Shown here: positions 1-8,176 of the stretch, in pieces
Layout of the letters: each line of letters begins with the position of its first letter
Position numbering within the stretch: the stretch's first letter is position 1
Source of the DNA: Heyndrickxia sporothermodurans
GTDB lineage: Bacteria > Bacillota > Bacilli > Bacillales > Bacillaceae_C
NCBI RefSeq assembly: GCF_016785185.1
Contig: NZ_JAEKDY010000009.1
Strand: one strand, 5' to 3'
DNA: 55,919 nucleotides
The notes under the pieces: model-generated
The model's input: only the letters and a program-made list of their open reading frames with translations
What the model was told of the DNA's origin: nothing
Database searches by the model: none
Translations under genes and position numbers: made by a program

Positions 1-128
1 TTTATATGCGTTGTTTGAATGGGGGCTTACTGGTCAACTACCATTATACAAGATTTGGGGAGGTACTTCTTTTTTTATCTCTTAAACCCCTTGATACACA
101 AGGGCTAAGAATTATGAAATTCATTCAA
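1..128. repeat. Left copy of 128-bp terminal inverted repeat (probable mobile-element end)
   Basis: Bases 1-128 are identical to the reverse complement of 55792-55919; the match stops at base 129 (t here, a expected). The repeat contains a small hairpin (CCCTTG, 5-base loop, CAAGGG at 88-104) and, reading outward from the window, a TATAAT box. An outward promoter and hairpin near an end would fit the edge of an insertion sequence whose transposase lies outside the window; that identity is inference. The last 8 bases of the repeat overlap the fakA stop codon. A length near 127 also fits the overlap left by an assembly graph with k=127. Confidence 0.85.
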
Positions 129-1794
129 TTGAAAAAATAAAGGAATAAAGTGGCTGTTCCCCATTATGAATTTCGACTTCAATATCCTCATAATTTTGAT
201 TAATATATGATACGACTTCATCTACATCATTCGTTGAAACATCTTTCCCATATATTAAAGTGACGATTTCATCATCTTCCTCTAACATATTGGAAAGCAG
301 TGAGGTTGTCGCTGTCACCAAGTTTTTATTCGTCCCAACAATCTTCCCGTCAGCTATTCCCATATAGTCGTCTTTGGAAATTGTAATCCCATCAATTGTT
401 GTATCTCGCACTGCATACGTAATTTGACCCGTTTTCACATGTTGCAAGGCCTCATTCATACCGTTTTTATTCTCATCTAATGTAAGTGATGGATTAAACG
501 CCAATAATGCTGCCATACCTTGTGGAACCGTTTTCGAAGGGATGACAATAATTTCTTGGGAAGCCACCTGTGCAGCTTGTTCAGCAGCCATAATAATATT
601 TTTGTTATTCGGAAGAATAATGATTTTCTCCGCATTTACATCATCGATCGCTTTTAAAATATCCTCTGTACTTGGGTTCATTGTTTGCCCACCCTCAATA
701 ATTGCATTTGCACCAATACTTTTAAAGAGGTTACCAATTCCACTTCCCATCGAAACAGCAATAATTCCATATTCTTGTTTTTCAACCTGTTGTTCAGAAG
801 ATAAAGTATTATGCATCTCATCGATGATTGTACTATGCTGCTGGCGCATATTTTCAATTTTCATATTGATCAACTGACCATATTGTTGAGCATAAGTTAA
901 TACTTCACCAGGTTGCTCCGAATGAATATGAACTTTTACAATTTCATCGTCAGAAATGACTAATAATGAATCACCATAATGACTTAGATCATTTCTAAAT
1001 TCATGTTCAGAGAATGGATGGGCAGCAAGCTTGTCTTTTGCAAACTTAACCATAAATTCTGTGCAATAGCCAAATTTTATATCTTCTGTATTCATAAAGC
1101 TTTGGACACTTTTATGGTGTTCTGCATTAACCATTTCGTTCATTGATATAGGTGGATTTGATGTAGTTGATAATGTTTCACCTTTTAATTCAGCAAGAAA
1201 ACCTTCATAGACAAATACGAGTCCTTGTCCTCCACTATCTACAACACCAACTTCTTTTAGAACAGGGAGTAGCTCCGGTGTGCGTTTCAAAGATTTTTTT
1301 GCTTCCTGAACCACTGCTTCCATTACCTTAACGAGATCTGTTTCATTTTTTGCTATTTCAACGCCTTTTTTTGCGGCATCTTTAGCAACTGTTAAGATTG
1401 TCCCTTCAACAGGTTTCATTACTGCTTTATACGCAGTTTCTACTCCTGCTTCAAGTGCCGAAGCAAATTCTTTTGCCGAAATTTCTTTCTTATTTTCAAT
1501 TGCTTTTCCGAGACCACGAAACAATTGGGAAAGAATAACTCCAGAATTCCCTCTAGCTCCCATCAACAATCCTTTCGAAAGGGCTGAAGCCACCATACCA
1601 ATATGCTCTTGAACATTTTTTTGAACTTCTTTTGCCCCTGAAGTCATTGATAGGTTCATGTTAGTCCCAGTATCACCGTCCGGCACCGGAAAAACGTTAA
1701 GCGCATCAACAACATTTGCATTATTTGATAAATGATTCGCTCCCATGATTACCATCTCTGCGAAACGTTTTCCATCCAAGGATGTAATTGCCAC
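121..1794 (-). CDS. fakA: Fatty acid kinase ATP-binding subunit FakA (YloV)
   Basis: FakA phosphorylates fatty acids presented by FakB proteins, feeding exogenous acyl chains into phospholipid synthesis through PlsX/PlsY; it acts in the cytosol. The 557-residue protein opens with a DhaL-type ATP-binding domain (about residues 1-200): the Mg-binding aspartates sit in FPVPDGDTGTN at 35-45 and a GARGNSG loop follows near 79. The rest is the middle and C-terminal region typical of YloV/FakA. It lies 17 bp downstream of yloU, as in B. subtilis, and is probably cotranscribed with it. The length matches the family (about 550). Its TGA stop falls inside the terminal inverted repeat, but the C-terminal residues (SFIFSIE) look like a natural end, so I do not read it as truncated. 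In B. subtilis sdaAB follows; here the window ends. Confidence 0.95.
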   Translation of the reverse strand: MAITSLDGKRFAEMVIMGANHLSNNANVVDALNVFPVPDGDTGTNMNLSMTSGAKEVQKNVQEHIGMVASALSKGLLMGARGNSGVILSQLFRGLGKAIENKKEISAKEFASALEAGVETAYKAVMKPVEGTILTVAKDAAKKGVEIAKNETDLVKVMEAVVQEAKKSLKRTPELLPVLKEVGVVDSGGQGLVFVYEGFLAELKGETLSTTSNPPISMNEMVNAEHHKSVQSFMNTEDIKFGYCTEFMVKFAKDKLAAHPFSEHEFRNDLSHYGDSLLVISDDEIVKVHIHSEQPGEVLTYAQQYGQLINMKIENMRQQHSTIIDEMHNTLSSEQQVEKQEYGIIAVSMGSGIGNLFKSIGANAIIEGGQTMNPSTEDILKAIDDVNAEKIIILPNNKNIIMAAEQAAQVASQEIIVIPSKTVPQGMAALLAFNPSLTLDENKNGMNEALQHVKTGQITYAVRDTTIDGITISKDDYMGIADGKIVGTNKNLVTATTSLLSNMLEEDDEIVTLIYGKDVSTNDVDEVVSYINQNYEDIEVEIHNGEQPLYSFIFSIE

Positions 1795-1811
1795 GAATCT
1801 TTTCCTCCTTA

Positions 1812-2174
1812 TTACGGGTTTGTCACCCTGACTCCTTGAACATAAATATTAATAGAGTCTGCTGATAAACCAACTGTCTTATCTAGTGTGTATTTTACTT
1901 TTGATTGTACATTATGTGCAATTTCTGAAATTTTTGTTCCATAGCTAACTATTATATACATATCAATATGTACTTCATCATTTTCTTGACGTACAATGAC
2001 ACCACGAGAGAAGTTTTCTTTACGCAAGATGTCAGTGATTCCATCTTTTATTTGATTTTTTGATGCCATCCCTACTATGCCATAGCAATCAATAGCTGCG
2101 CCTCCTGCGATCGTTGCAACAACGTCATTTGAAATATCTATTTGACCGAAATTCGTTCTCATTTCAATGGACAT
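1812..2174 (-). CDS. yloU: Asp23/Gls24-family envelope stress protein YloU
   Basis: A 120-residue Asp23/Gls24 (DUF322) protein. The family includes staphylococcal Asp23, a membrane-associated envelope-stress protein; the exact role of YloU is not settled. The family pattern of an N-terminal beta segment, the AxxxxGVxGMA-like stretch (CYGIVGMAS, about residues 30-38) and a C-terminal helix with a VQGVRV end is visible. ATG at 2174 is preceded by a purine-rich AAGGGGG ribosome-binding site. It is the first gene of a two-gene unit with fakA and is divergent from rpmB, the arrangement of B. subtilis yloU. Confidence 0.93.
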   Translation of the reverse strand: MSIEMRTNFGQIDISNDVVATIAGGAAIDCYGIVGMASKNQIKDGITDILRKENFSRGVIVRQENDEVHIDMYIIVSYGTKISEIAHNVQSKVKYTLDKTVGLSADSINIYVQGVRVTNP

Positions 2175-2269
2175 TTGTCTTTCCCCCTTACCGTATAAGT
2201 AAATACAATCAAGCTATAGTCATTTTACTATAATATATAATTATAGAAAAGTACAATGAAAAATGGATG

Positions 2270-2336
2270 TACAGTCGCCTTTCGCTTTTATTTGTCCAGC
2301 TACGGCTTTCTAGCCTCCGCTTTTCTAAGCGTCAAG
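2270..2336. repeat. Degenerate, truncated copy of Bacillus-type palindromic repeat
   Basis: The stretch shares CGCTTTT, TCCAGCT and CTAGCC at the same spacing with the left half of the repeat at 45999-46112, but lacks the complementary right half. It sits in the 300-bp yloU/rpmB divergent intergenic region (2175-2475). That region must also hold both promoters, but I could not pin either one down with confidence. Confidence 0.5.
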
Positions 2337-2475
2337 TATTTTTTCTTGAAAGTGTTGTGCTGAAGTATTGCATTATTATAGGTTGTATGATAAATTATTA
2401 AAGTATCTTTTTATGATGAATATTGAAGTGATGAAACATATGATATTTCTACTTCAGGGTAAGGAGGGAATTAAT

Positions 2476-2664
2476 ATGCCAAAAAAATGTGTTATTACTG
2501 GACGCAAAACTCGTTCCGGCAATTCTCGTTCTCACGCAATGAACGCTAACAAACGTACATGGGGTGCAAATCTTCAAAAAGTTCGTATCCTTGTAGATGG
2601 TAAACCTAAGCGTGTTTGGGTTTCTACAAGAGCATTAAAATCAGGAAAAGTTGAACGCGTTTAA
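2476..2664 (+). CDS. rpmB: Large ribosomal subunit protein bL28
   Basis: A 62-residue bL28, a structural component of the 50S subunit. The sequence is highly typical: CVITGRKTRSGN near the start, RTWGANLQKVRI in the middle and ALKSGKVERV at the end. The reading frame is open further upstream (from 2368), but the true start is the ATG at 2476. It has a strong AAGGAGGGA site at the right distance and gives the family length. It is one of only four intact plus-strand genes here and is followed at once by a bidirectional terminator. There are no paired cysteines of the zinc-binding type, so it is the zinc-independent form. Confidence 0.98.
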   Translation: MPKKCVITGRKTRSGNSRSHAMNANKRTWGANLQKVRILVDGKPKRVWVSTRALKSGKVERV

Positions 2665-2690
2665 TTAATAAACGTTACCTGATATAGCCC

Positions 2691-2722
2691 AAAAAAAAAA
2701 ATGCCTTTTCGGCATTTTTTTT
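2691..2722 (+). terminator. Bidirectional rho-independent terminator between rpmB and spoVM
   Basis: An A-run, ATGCC, loop TTTTC, GGCAT and a T-run; the A and T runs extend the stem. It can stop rpmB transcripts on plus and spoVM transcripts on minus. Confidence 0.85.
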
Positions 2723-2743
2723 GTTTTAAGTGTTTATCATAAA

Positions 2744-2824
2744 CTATCCTTTTTTAAACGTTCCTAGCATTGCTCGGACAATACCACCTAAAAATTTAGG
2801 CAATTTAATTGTATAAAACTTCAT
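2744..2824 (-). CDS. spoVM: Stage V sporulation protein SpoVM (26 residues)
   Basis: This ORF encodes 26 residues beginning MKFYTIKLPKFLGG and ending GTFKKG, almost identical to B. subtilis SpoVM apart from the last few residues. SpoVM is an amphipathic helix that recognises the convex outer forespore membrane, anchors the SpoIVA basement layer of the coat and inhibits FtsH. The start ATG at 2824 is preceded by GGGAGGG at good spacing. The stop is TAG at 2744. It lies between thiN and rpmB exactly as in B. subtilis. It is expected to be sigma-E dependent; I did not find a convincing sigma-E promoter in 2825-2995. Confidence 0.96.
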   Translation of the reverse strand: MKFYTIKLPKFLGGIVRAMLGTFKKG

Positions 2825-2995
2825 AAATGTCCCTCCCCATCTATCTGACAACCGAATGTCACTTACAAATTACTAATCACCAATTTTTATTCCAACCTAA
2901 AAATCAGTTTAAGTAATTACCCGACTACACGGGTTCACACTATAGTATTCAATACAAATAAAAATGAATCACCTGATAATTTATGATTACGTGAT

Positions 2996-3643
2996 TTAAT
3001 CATGACTTCTTATCATCATTAATATGCCTGAAGTAAAAGAAAAATGACCTGTTTCTTGAATAAGTTCATTACTAATACATAATGACGAGCCCATGAAAGT
3101 TTGCTTATTCGTTAGTGGATATTTAAAACCACGTAATGTAATATCATTCACTTTCTCACTAAGAGGGACAAATGAAATATATTTTTTATCGCTTCTATTT
3201 TCAATCGTATACTCTCCGGGTGAAAAGACGGACACGCTATTTTGTTTATCAATAATTTCTATATTCCATCGAATACATTCCGGACGAGCTAAAAGCATTG
3301 TATTTGCAAAAAAGTGATCCGCTCTCCCCCCAGTTGCACCAAAAATCCTAATCTTTAACGGCTTTTGTTTTATAGCCCAAAGTAACGCAAGTTCTAAATC
3401 CGTCTCATTTTTTTCAGGTTTAAACCTTTTTATTTCATTTGTCACTTGATCTATTTTTCTCAATTGGGATTCCGTTACTGAATCAAAATCACCAAAAGCA
3501 ATCGAAGGTATTATTTTTTGATTAAATAAATGAATAACTCCATAATCTACCCCAACCCATTCAATATCCGGTAAATTAAACGATGATAATGGAGGAACTA
3601 GCTCTTCTGGTCCTCCCGCCATAATATGTATTATTTTTTGCAT
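2996..3643 (-). CDS. thiN: Thiamine pyrophosphokinase
   Basis: It transfers pyrophosphate from ATP to thiamine to make thiamine diphosphate, a cytosolic cofactor-salvage step. The 215-residue length matches YloS/ThiN. Family motifs are present: GDFDSV (about 71-76), EKNETDLELAL (about 96-106), which contributes the acidic metal site, and GATGGRADH (about 122-130). ATG at 3643 with AGGAGAT upstream. It follows rpe by 67 bp and ends the rsmB-to-thiN gene string; spoVM lies beyond. Confidence 0.95.
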   Translation of the reverse strand: MQKIIHIMAGGPEELVPPLSSFNLPDIEWVGVDYGVIHLFNQKIIPSIAFGDFDSVTESQLRKIDQVTNEIKRFKPEKNETDLELALLWAIKQKPLKIRIFGATGGRADHFFANTMLLARPECIRWNIEIIDKQNSVSVFSPGEYTIENRSDKKYISFVPLSEKVNDITLRGFKYPLTNKQTFMGSSLCISNELIQETGHFSFTSGILMMIRSHD

Positions 3644-3710
3644 GTTTAAGAATCTCCTTTCCTAGCATATAAAAATGAATAAAGTCAGCTAGTGGTAGCT
3701 GACTCAAAGT

Positions 3711-4364
3711 TTATCCTAATTGATCTTTTATTTCATTAATAGCTGCTGTACGATCTTTTTGTTGAAAGATGGCTGATCCGGCAACAAGTACGTTAGCGCC
3801 GGCATCATAACAAAGTTTGGCGGTATCACGATTAACCCCACCATCAACTTCAATTTCAATCGCGAGTCCTTTTGTATTAACCATTTCCTTCACTTGCTTA
3901 ATTTTTGGAATAACAGAATGAATGAAGCTTTGCCCACCAAAACCAGGGTTAACGGTCATTAGTAACACCATTTCAATGTCCTCTAAAACATGTTGAATGG
4001 TCTCCACTGGTGTTGCAGGGTTTATAACTACTCCTGCTTTGACACCAAATGAGTGGATTAACTGGAGTGTTCGGTGCAAATGTTTGCATGCTTCAACATG
4101 AACCGTGATAATGTCCGCACCTGCTTTGGCAAATGCTTCAATATATTGATCCGGATTTTCAATCATCAAATGCACGTCTAAAGGCAATTTTGTTACCGGT
4201 CTTATCGCTTCCACAACTAACGGACCCATCGTTATATTGGGAACAAAATGGCCATCCATCACATCAATATGGATGTAGTCAGCCCCTCCCCTTTCAACAT
4301 CTTGTATTTCTTCGGCCAATTTCGAAAAATTTGCAGCTAAAATGGATGGTGCAATTTTTACCAT
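3711..4364 (-). CDS. rpe: Ribulose-phosphate 3-epimerase
   Basis: It interconverts ribulose 5-phosphate and xylulose 5-phosphate in the pentose phosphate pathway. The 217-residue TIM barrel shows the signatures: APSILAANF at the start, HIDVMDGHFVPNITMG (about 32-47) with metal-binding His and Asp, MTVNPGFGGQSFI (about 137-149) and EVDGGVN with the second catalytic Asp near 175. It is only 3 bp downstream of rsgA and almost certainly translationally coupled to it. Confidence 0.97.
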   Translation of the reverse strand: MVKIAPSILAANFSKLAEEIQDVERGGADYIHIDVMDGHFVPNITMGPLVVEAIRPVTKLPLDVHLMIENPDQYIEAFAKAGADIITVHVEACKHLHRTLQLIHSFGVKAGVVINPATPVETIQHVLEDIEMVLLMTVNPGFGGQSFIHSVIPKIKQVKEMVNTKGLAIEIEVDGGVNRDTAKLCYDAGANVLVAGSAIFQQKDRTAAINEIKDQLG

Positions 4365-4367
4365 AAT

Positions 4368-5252
4368 TTAATACCTCGGCTTTCTCTCTCTAATTTCCTG
4401 TAAAAACTGTAAATAATGATGATAGCGATAATCAGCAATTTCATTATTTTCGAGTGCATTTTTAATTGCACATTTCGGTTCGTTTACGTGGAGACACCCT
4501 CTAAATTTGCATTCACTACTTCTTTGAGCCATTTCAGGAAAACAATTCGATAGATTTTCCGCTTCTAATTCATCAAATTCTAAAGCACTAAATCCCGGTG
4601 TATCTGCGACTAGACCAGAATTATTAATTTCAATTAATTCCACATGTCTTGTTGTATGTTTACCCCGGCCAAGATGAGAGGAAATATGACTTGTTTTTAA
4701 TGCTAACTCGGGATTAATCGCATTTAGTAGTGATGATTTTCCTACGCCTGATTGTCCTGCAAACACACTTATTTTCCCATCCAAATATGGAAGCAGTTCA
4801 TTAATCCCCTCTTTTGTTTTAGAAGACGAAAGAATAATTTGATAGCCTATTTTTTCATAATCATTTACAAAATTCATAAGATGTGTTTTTTCTTCATCTG
4901 TTAAAAGATCTAATTTCGTCAAACAAATAATTGGATTAATGTCATTTGATTCTATTATTACTAAAAATCGATCTAATAAAGTTGAACTGAAATCCGGTTC
5001 TTTCGCAGAAAATATGAGAATAGCTTGGTCTACATTAGCAATTGGTGGGCGGATTAGTTCATTTATTCTTTCTTTAACTTCCATTATATAACCCTCTCGA
5101 TTATTTTCTGCCTGGTAAACAACCGTATCCCCTACTAGAGGAGTAATTTTATTTTTGCGAAAAACTCCTCGACCTCTACATTGAATTATTTGATCCTGAT
5201 CTAATACATAGTAAAAACCACTTAATGCCTTAATTATTTTCCCTTCAGGCAT
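4368..5252 (-). CDS. rsgA: Ribosome small subunit-dependent GTPase RsgA (CpgA/YloQ)
   Basis: A circularly permuted GTPase that checks late 30S maturation. In the 294-residue protein an N-terminal OB fold is followed by the permuted G motifs: LTKLDLL (G4), GQSGVGKSSLLN (G1, P-loop) and DTPGFS (G3). A C-terminal zinc site follows, C..FRGCLHVNEPKC. The frame stays open 39 codons further up into the end of prkC, but the start at 5252 has AAGGAGT upstream and gives the family length. In B. subtilis CpgA is a substrate of PrkC, and the gene directly follows prkC here too. Confidence 0.96.
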   Translation of the reverse strand: MPEGKIIKALSGFYYVLDQDQIIQCRGRGVFRKNKITPLVGDTVVYQAENNREGYIMEVKERINELIRPPIANVDQAILIFSAKEPDFSSTLLDRFLVIIESNDINPIICLTKLDLLTDEEKTHLMNFVNDYEKIGYQIILSSSKTKEGINELLPYLDGKISVFAGQSGVGKSSLLNAINPELALKTSHISSHLGRGKHTTRHVELIEINNSGLVADTPGFSALEFDELEAENLSNCFPEMAQRSSECKFRGCLHVNEPKCAIKNALENNEIADYRYHHYLQFLQEIRERKPRY

Positions 5253-5271
5253 AGCATCGACTCCTTTAATA

Positions 5272-7299
5272 CTATTCTTTTGGGTATGAAACGGTATCCT
5301 CAAGTATAACTTTATTATCTCGCATAACTTTATACTTCGCTTTTTTTCCTTCTTCAATGGTAAATTCAAGATTTCTTTTCACAGTTTCGGTGATTGTAAA
5401 CGTTTCAATCGGTTCGTTTATATTATGATTCATATCTTCAATAAAGATTTGGACATGTTGAGGCTTCGGTTCCTCTTTATTTTCCCCATCATCATCTTCT
5501 TCATTTGTTTGCTCATATGGTATCTCAATTTCTCTTTCTACCATTTTCGGCGGCTGTTCCTTTGGACCTTTCGATATAACCACTTTCACTTTATCCCCTT
5601 TTACTAGCTCGGTTCCAGGTTTGGGCGATTGTGAAATGACTAAGCCTTCCTTAACAGTATCTGAATATTCCTCTTTGGACATATCAATAATTAGTCCAGT
5701 ATATTCCTCGTAATCTCTTAAACCTTTTTCATTATACTCTGTTAAGTCTTTTACTTTAATTTTTTCCGGTCCTTTGCTCACTGTAAATGTGAGAATCGTA
5801 TCACTCGGAATGATTTCTTCGTTGGACGGTGGATCTTGATCGATTATTGTCCCAGCAGCGCTATCATCGTATACGTCATTTCTAATATAATCCTTAAATC
5901 CTTGCTCCTTCAGCATATCTATTACATCTTCATACTGTCGTCCGGTATAATCGGACATCGTGAATTTTTCTTTACCATTACTAATATAAAGATCAATCTC
6001 TGTTCCTTCTTTTACTGCTTTTCCCGCTTTAGGATTTGTTTTTATAACTTTCCCTTCAGGTACATCCTCACTTGGTGTTTCATATTTTTTGCCGATTTTT
6101 AATTTCGCTTCCATGATTTTTTGTATCGCATCATTTACATTTTCTTCTGCAACATCAGGAACTTTAACTTCTTTCGGTCCAGCAATTGTCGGTAAAAGAA
6201 TAATACTTATTGCAGTCAATAAGATGATTAAAAAAAGAATCGTTCCAACAACCCATGGCCATTTTTTTCTTTTCTTTTTTTGCTTTTTATTTTTTTTCTT
6301 TTTCCCATCACTTTTCGAATCATTATCTGCATGATTGTCTTGAAGATCACTTTTAGTATGAACCATCGTTTGATCTTGATTTTCATTATTTGTCATCGCA
6401 TGGATATTTGTAATAATTGGGATTGCTTTTGTTGCTTCATGATCCTCTGGTATAACAAACTTTGGTTCATTAATTCGATTAGGATCCAATGCAGTTCGAA
6501 TACTTTCACCCATTTCATCTACCGTTTCAAATCGCTGAAAAGGGTCTTTTGAGGTTGCTTTTAATACAATGTTTTCAACACTTTGTGGTATATCGGGATT
6601 CCATCTTTTTAAAGACGGTGTTTCTGTTTGTAAATGTTTAAGTGCAATTGATACAGCTGATTCACCGGAAAAAGGAAGTCTGCCGGTTAACAGTTCGAAC
6701 ATAACGATCCCTAATGAATATATATCCGATTTTCTTGTAGCCATGCCACCGCGCGCTTGCTCCGGCGATAAGTAATGAACTGAACCAAGGACTGAGTTTG
6801 TCTGAGTAATGGAAGTTGCACTTAATGCCATTGCAATCCCAAAATCGGTTATTTTTACTATACCATCGTGATCAATTAATATATTTTGCGGTTTAATATC
6901 CCGATGAATGATTTGATGTTCATGCGCATGTGAAATAGCTGAAACTAGTTGCTGCATAATATCTAACGCTTTTTCTACCGATATTGGATGATATTGTTGT
7001 ATATATTGCTTTAATGTCATGCCATCAACATATTCCATTACTATATAGTAAATATCATCCTCCTCACCTACATCATAAATATTTACGATATTAGGATGAT
7101 TTAAGCTTGTTGCTGATTGTGCCTCTCGTTGAAAGCGATGTATAAATTCTTGTTCATTTGCAAAATCTAATCGTAATATTTTTATAGCAACATCCCGATC
7201 TAGAATAATGTCTCTGGCTAAATACACATTAGCCATACCGCCTCCGCCAATCATGCTGATAATTTTATAGCGGTCACTTATTCTTTTTCCAATTATCAT
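5272..7299 (-). CDS. prkC: PASTA-domain Ser/Thr protein kinase PrkC
   Basis: A membrane eukaryotic-type kinase that senses muropeptides/lipid II and regulates germination, wall metabolism and translation factors. In 675 residues: a glycine loop GGGGMANV at 18-25, catalytic Lys40, HRDIKPQN with Asp134, and DFG at 152-154. A Lys-rich juxtamembrane stretch (333-346), one transmembrane helix (about 347-372), three PASTA repeats (about 377-580) and an Ig-like C-terminal domain follow. The start ATGA overlaps the end of prpC by 4 bp, coupling kinase and phosphatase. No key residue is missing. Confidence 0.97.
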   Translation of the reverse strand: MIIGKRISDRYKIISMIGGGGMANVYLARDIILDRDVAIKILRLDFANEQEFIHRFQREAQSATSLNHPNIVNIYDVGEEDDIYYIVMEYVDGMTLKQYIQQYHPISVEKALDIMQQLVSAISHAHEHQIIHRDIKPQNILIDHDGIVKITDFGIAMALSATSITQTNSVLGSVHYLSPEQARGGMATRKSDIYSLGIVMFELLTGRLPFSGESAVSIALKHLQTETPSLKRWNPDIPQSVENIVLKATSKDPFQRFETVDEMGESIRTALDPNRINEPKFVIPEDHEATKAIPIITNIHAMTNNENQDQTMVHTKSDLQDNHADNDSKSDGKKKKNKKQKKKRKKWPWVVGTILFLIILLTAISIILLPTIAGPKEVKVPDVAEENVNDAIQKIMEAKLKIGKKYETPSEDVPEGKVIKTNPKAGKAVKEGTEIDLYISNGKEKFTMSDYTGRQYEDVIDMLKEQGFKDYIRNDVYDDSAAGTIIDQDPPSNEEIIPSDTILTFTVSKGPEKIKVKDLTEYNEKGLRDYEEYTGLIIDMSKEEYSDTVKEGLVISQSPKPGTELVKGDKVKVVISKGPKEQPPKMVEREIEIPYEQTNEEDDDGENKEEPKPQHVQIFIEDMNHNINEPIETFTITETVKRNLEFTIEEGKKAKYKVMRDNKVILEDTVSYPKE

Positions 7300-8054
7300 T
7301 CATTACACCCGCTTTCAACATCAGTAGCAACATTAATAAGGATAAGTGTAATGTTATCTTCACCGCCATTATCATTAGCTAAATCAATAAATGCTTGAGC
7401 TTTCTCTTCAATTGAATTCTCATTTTCCAAAATTTCTTTCATTTGCAATTCGCTCATTTTGTCCGAAAGACCATCTGAGCAAAGAAGCAAATAATCACCT
7501 TCCTCAATGATGATTGTTTTAATATCGGCTTCTATTTTCTCTTCAGTACCTAAAGCCTTTAAGACCACATTCTTTCTAGGATGATGTTCGGCATCTTCTT
7601 TTGTGATTATTCCCGTTTTAACTAATTCATTCACTAACGAATGATCCTCTGTTATTTGTTTGAAACCATTTTCATTGAATATATAACAACGGCTATCACC
7701 AATATTTACAATTGTCGCAAAATCATTTGTACAGATTGCAGCTACTAGTGTGGTTCCCATTCCTTCACATGCGGCATTTCCTCTTGAGTGAACCAAAATT
7801 TCTTGATTAATTATGTCTACTCTATCAGAAAACCATTTTTCAGCAGATTCTGCAGTATTGATTTCAGAGGACTTTTGCCATTCGTTATAAAAAAAGTCTA
7901 CCGTCATCTTACTTGCGACATCACCGGCATTATGGCCGCCCATTCCATCTGCTACAATTGCAAGGCGATCACCTGTTGAATTAACAAAAAATCCCCCATT
8001 ATCTTCATTACGTTGACGAATTTTCCCCTTGTCTGTTCGAAAAACAGCCCTCAT
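7296..8054 (-). CDS. prpC: PP2C-type protein phosphatase PrpC
   Basis: A manganese-dependent Ser/Thr phosphatase that reverses PrkC phosphorylation. All PP2C motifs are visible: TDKGKIRQRNED, ADGMGGHNAGDVAS, GDSRCYIF, SDGLSD and GGEDNIT. The frame opens at a GTG at 8066, but the ATG at 8054 has a GAGGTGA site 8 bases upstream and matches the B. subtilis start, giving 252 residues. It overlaps prkC by 4 bp. Upstream, 122 bp separate it from rsmB; in B. subtilis rlmN lies in this gap, but no such frame is present here. Confidence 0.95.
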   Translation of the reverse strand: MRAVFRTDKGKIRQRNEDNGGFFVNSTGDRLAIVADGMGGHNAGDVASKMTVDFFYNEWQKSSEINTAESAEKWFSDRVDIINQEILVHSRGNAACEGMGTTLVAAICTNDFATIVNIGDSRCYIFNENGFKQITEDHSLVNELVKTGIITKEDAEHHPRKNVVLKALGTEEKIEADIKTIIIEEGDYLLLCSDGLSDKMSELQMKEILENENSIEEKAQAFIDLANDNGGEDNITLILINVATDVESGCNE

Positions 8055-8176
8055 ATAGAAGGTCACCTCGTTTCTTTATAAAAAACCTACACATTGGTCC
8101 TATCTAGCAATATTTAACGAATTCAAAAAGGATTACTTGGTTACTTTTACGACTTTATTCATCAATTTTCCTGCTT

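Noticed and set aside
2825..2995. Sigma-E promoter of spoVM (AATACTAT near 2940)
   Set aside because: The -10-like octamer lacks a -35 at the right distance; too weak to annotate.
5253..5369. 39-residue N-terminal extension of rsgA
   Set aside because: It lies in the coding end of prkC; the ATG at 5252 has a strong ribosome-binding site and gives the family length.
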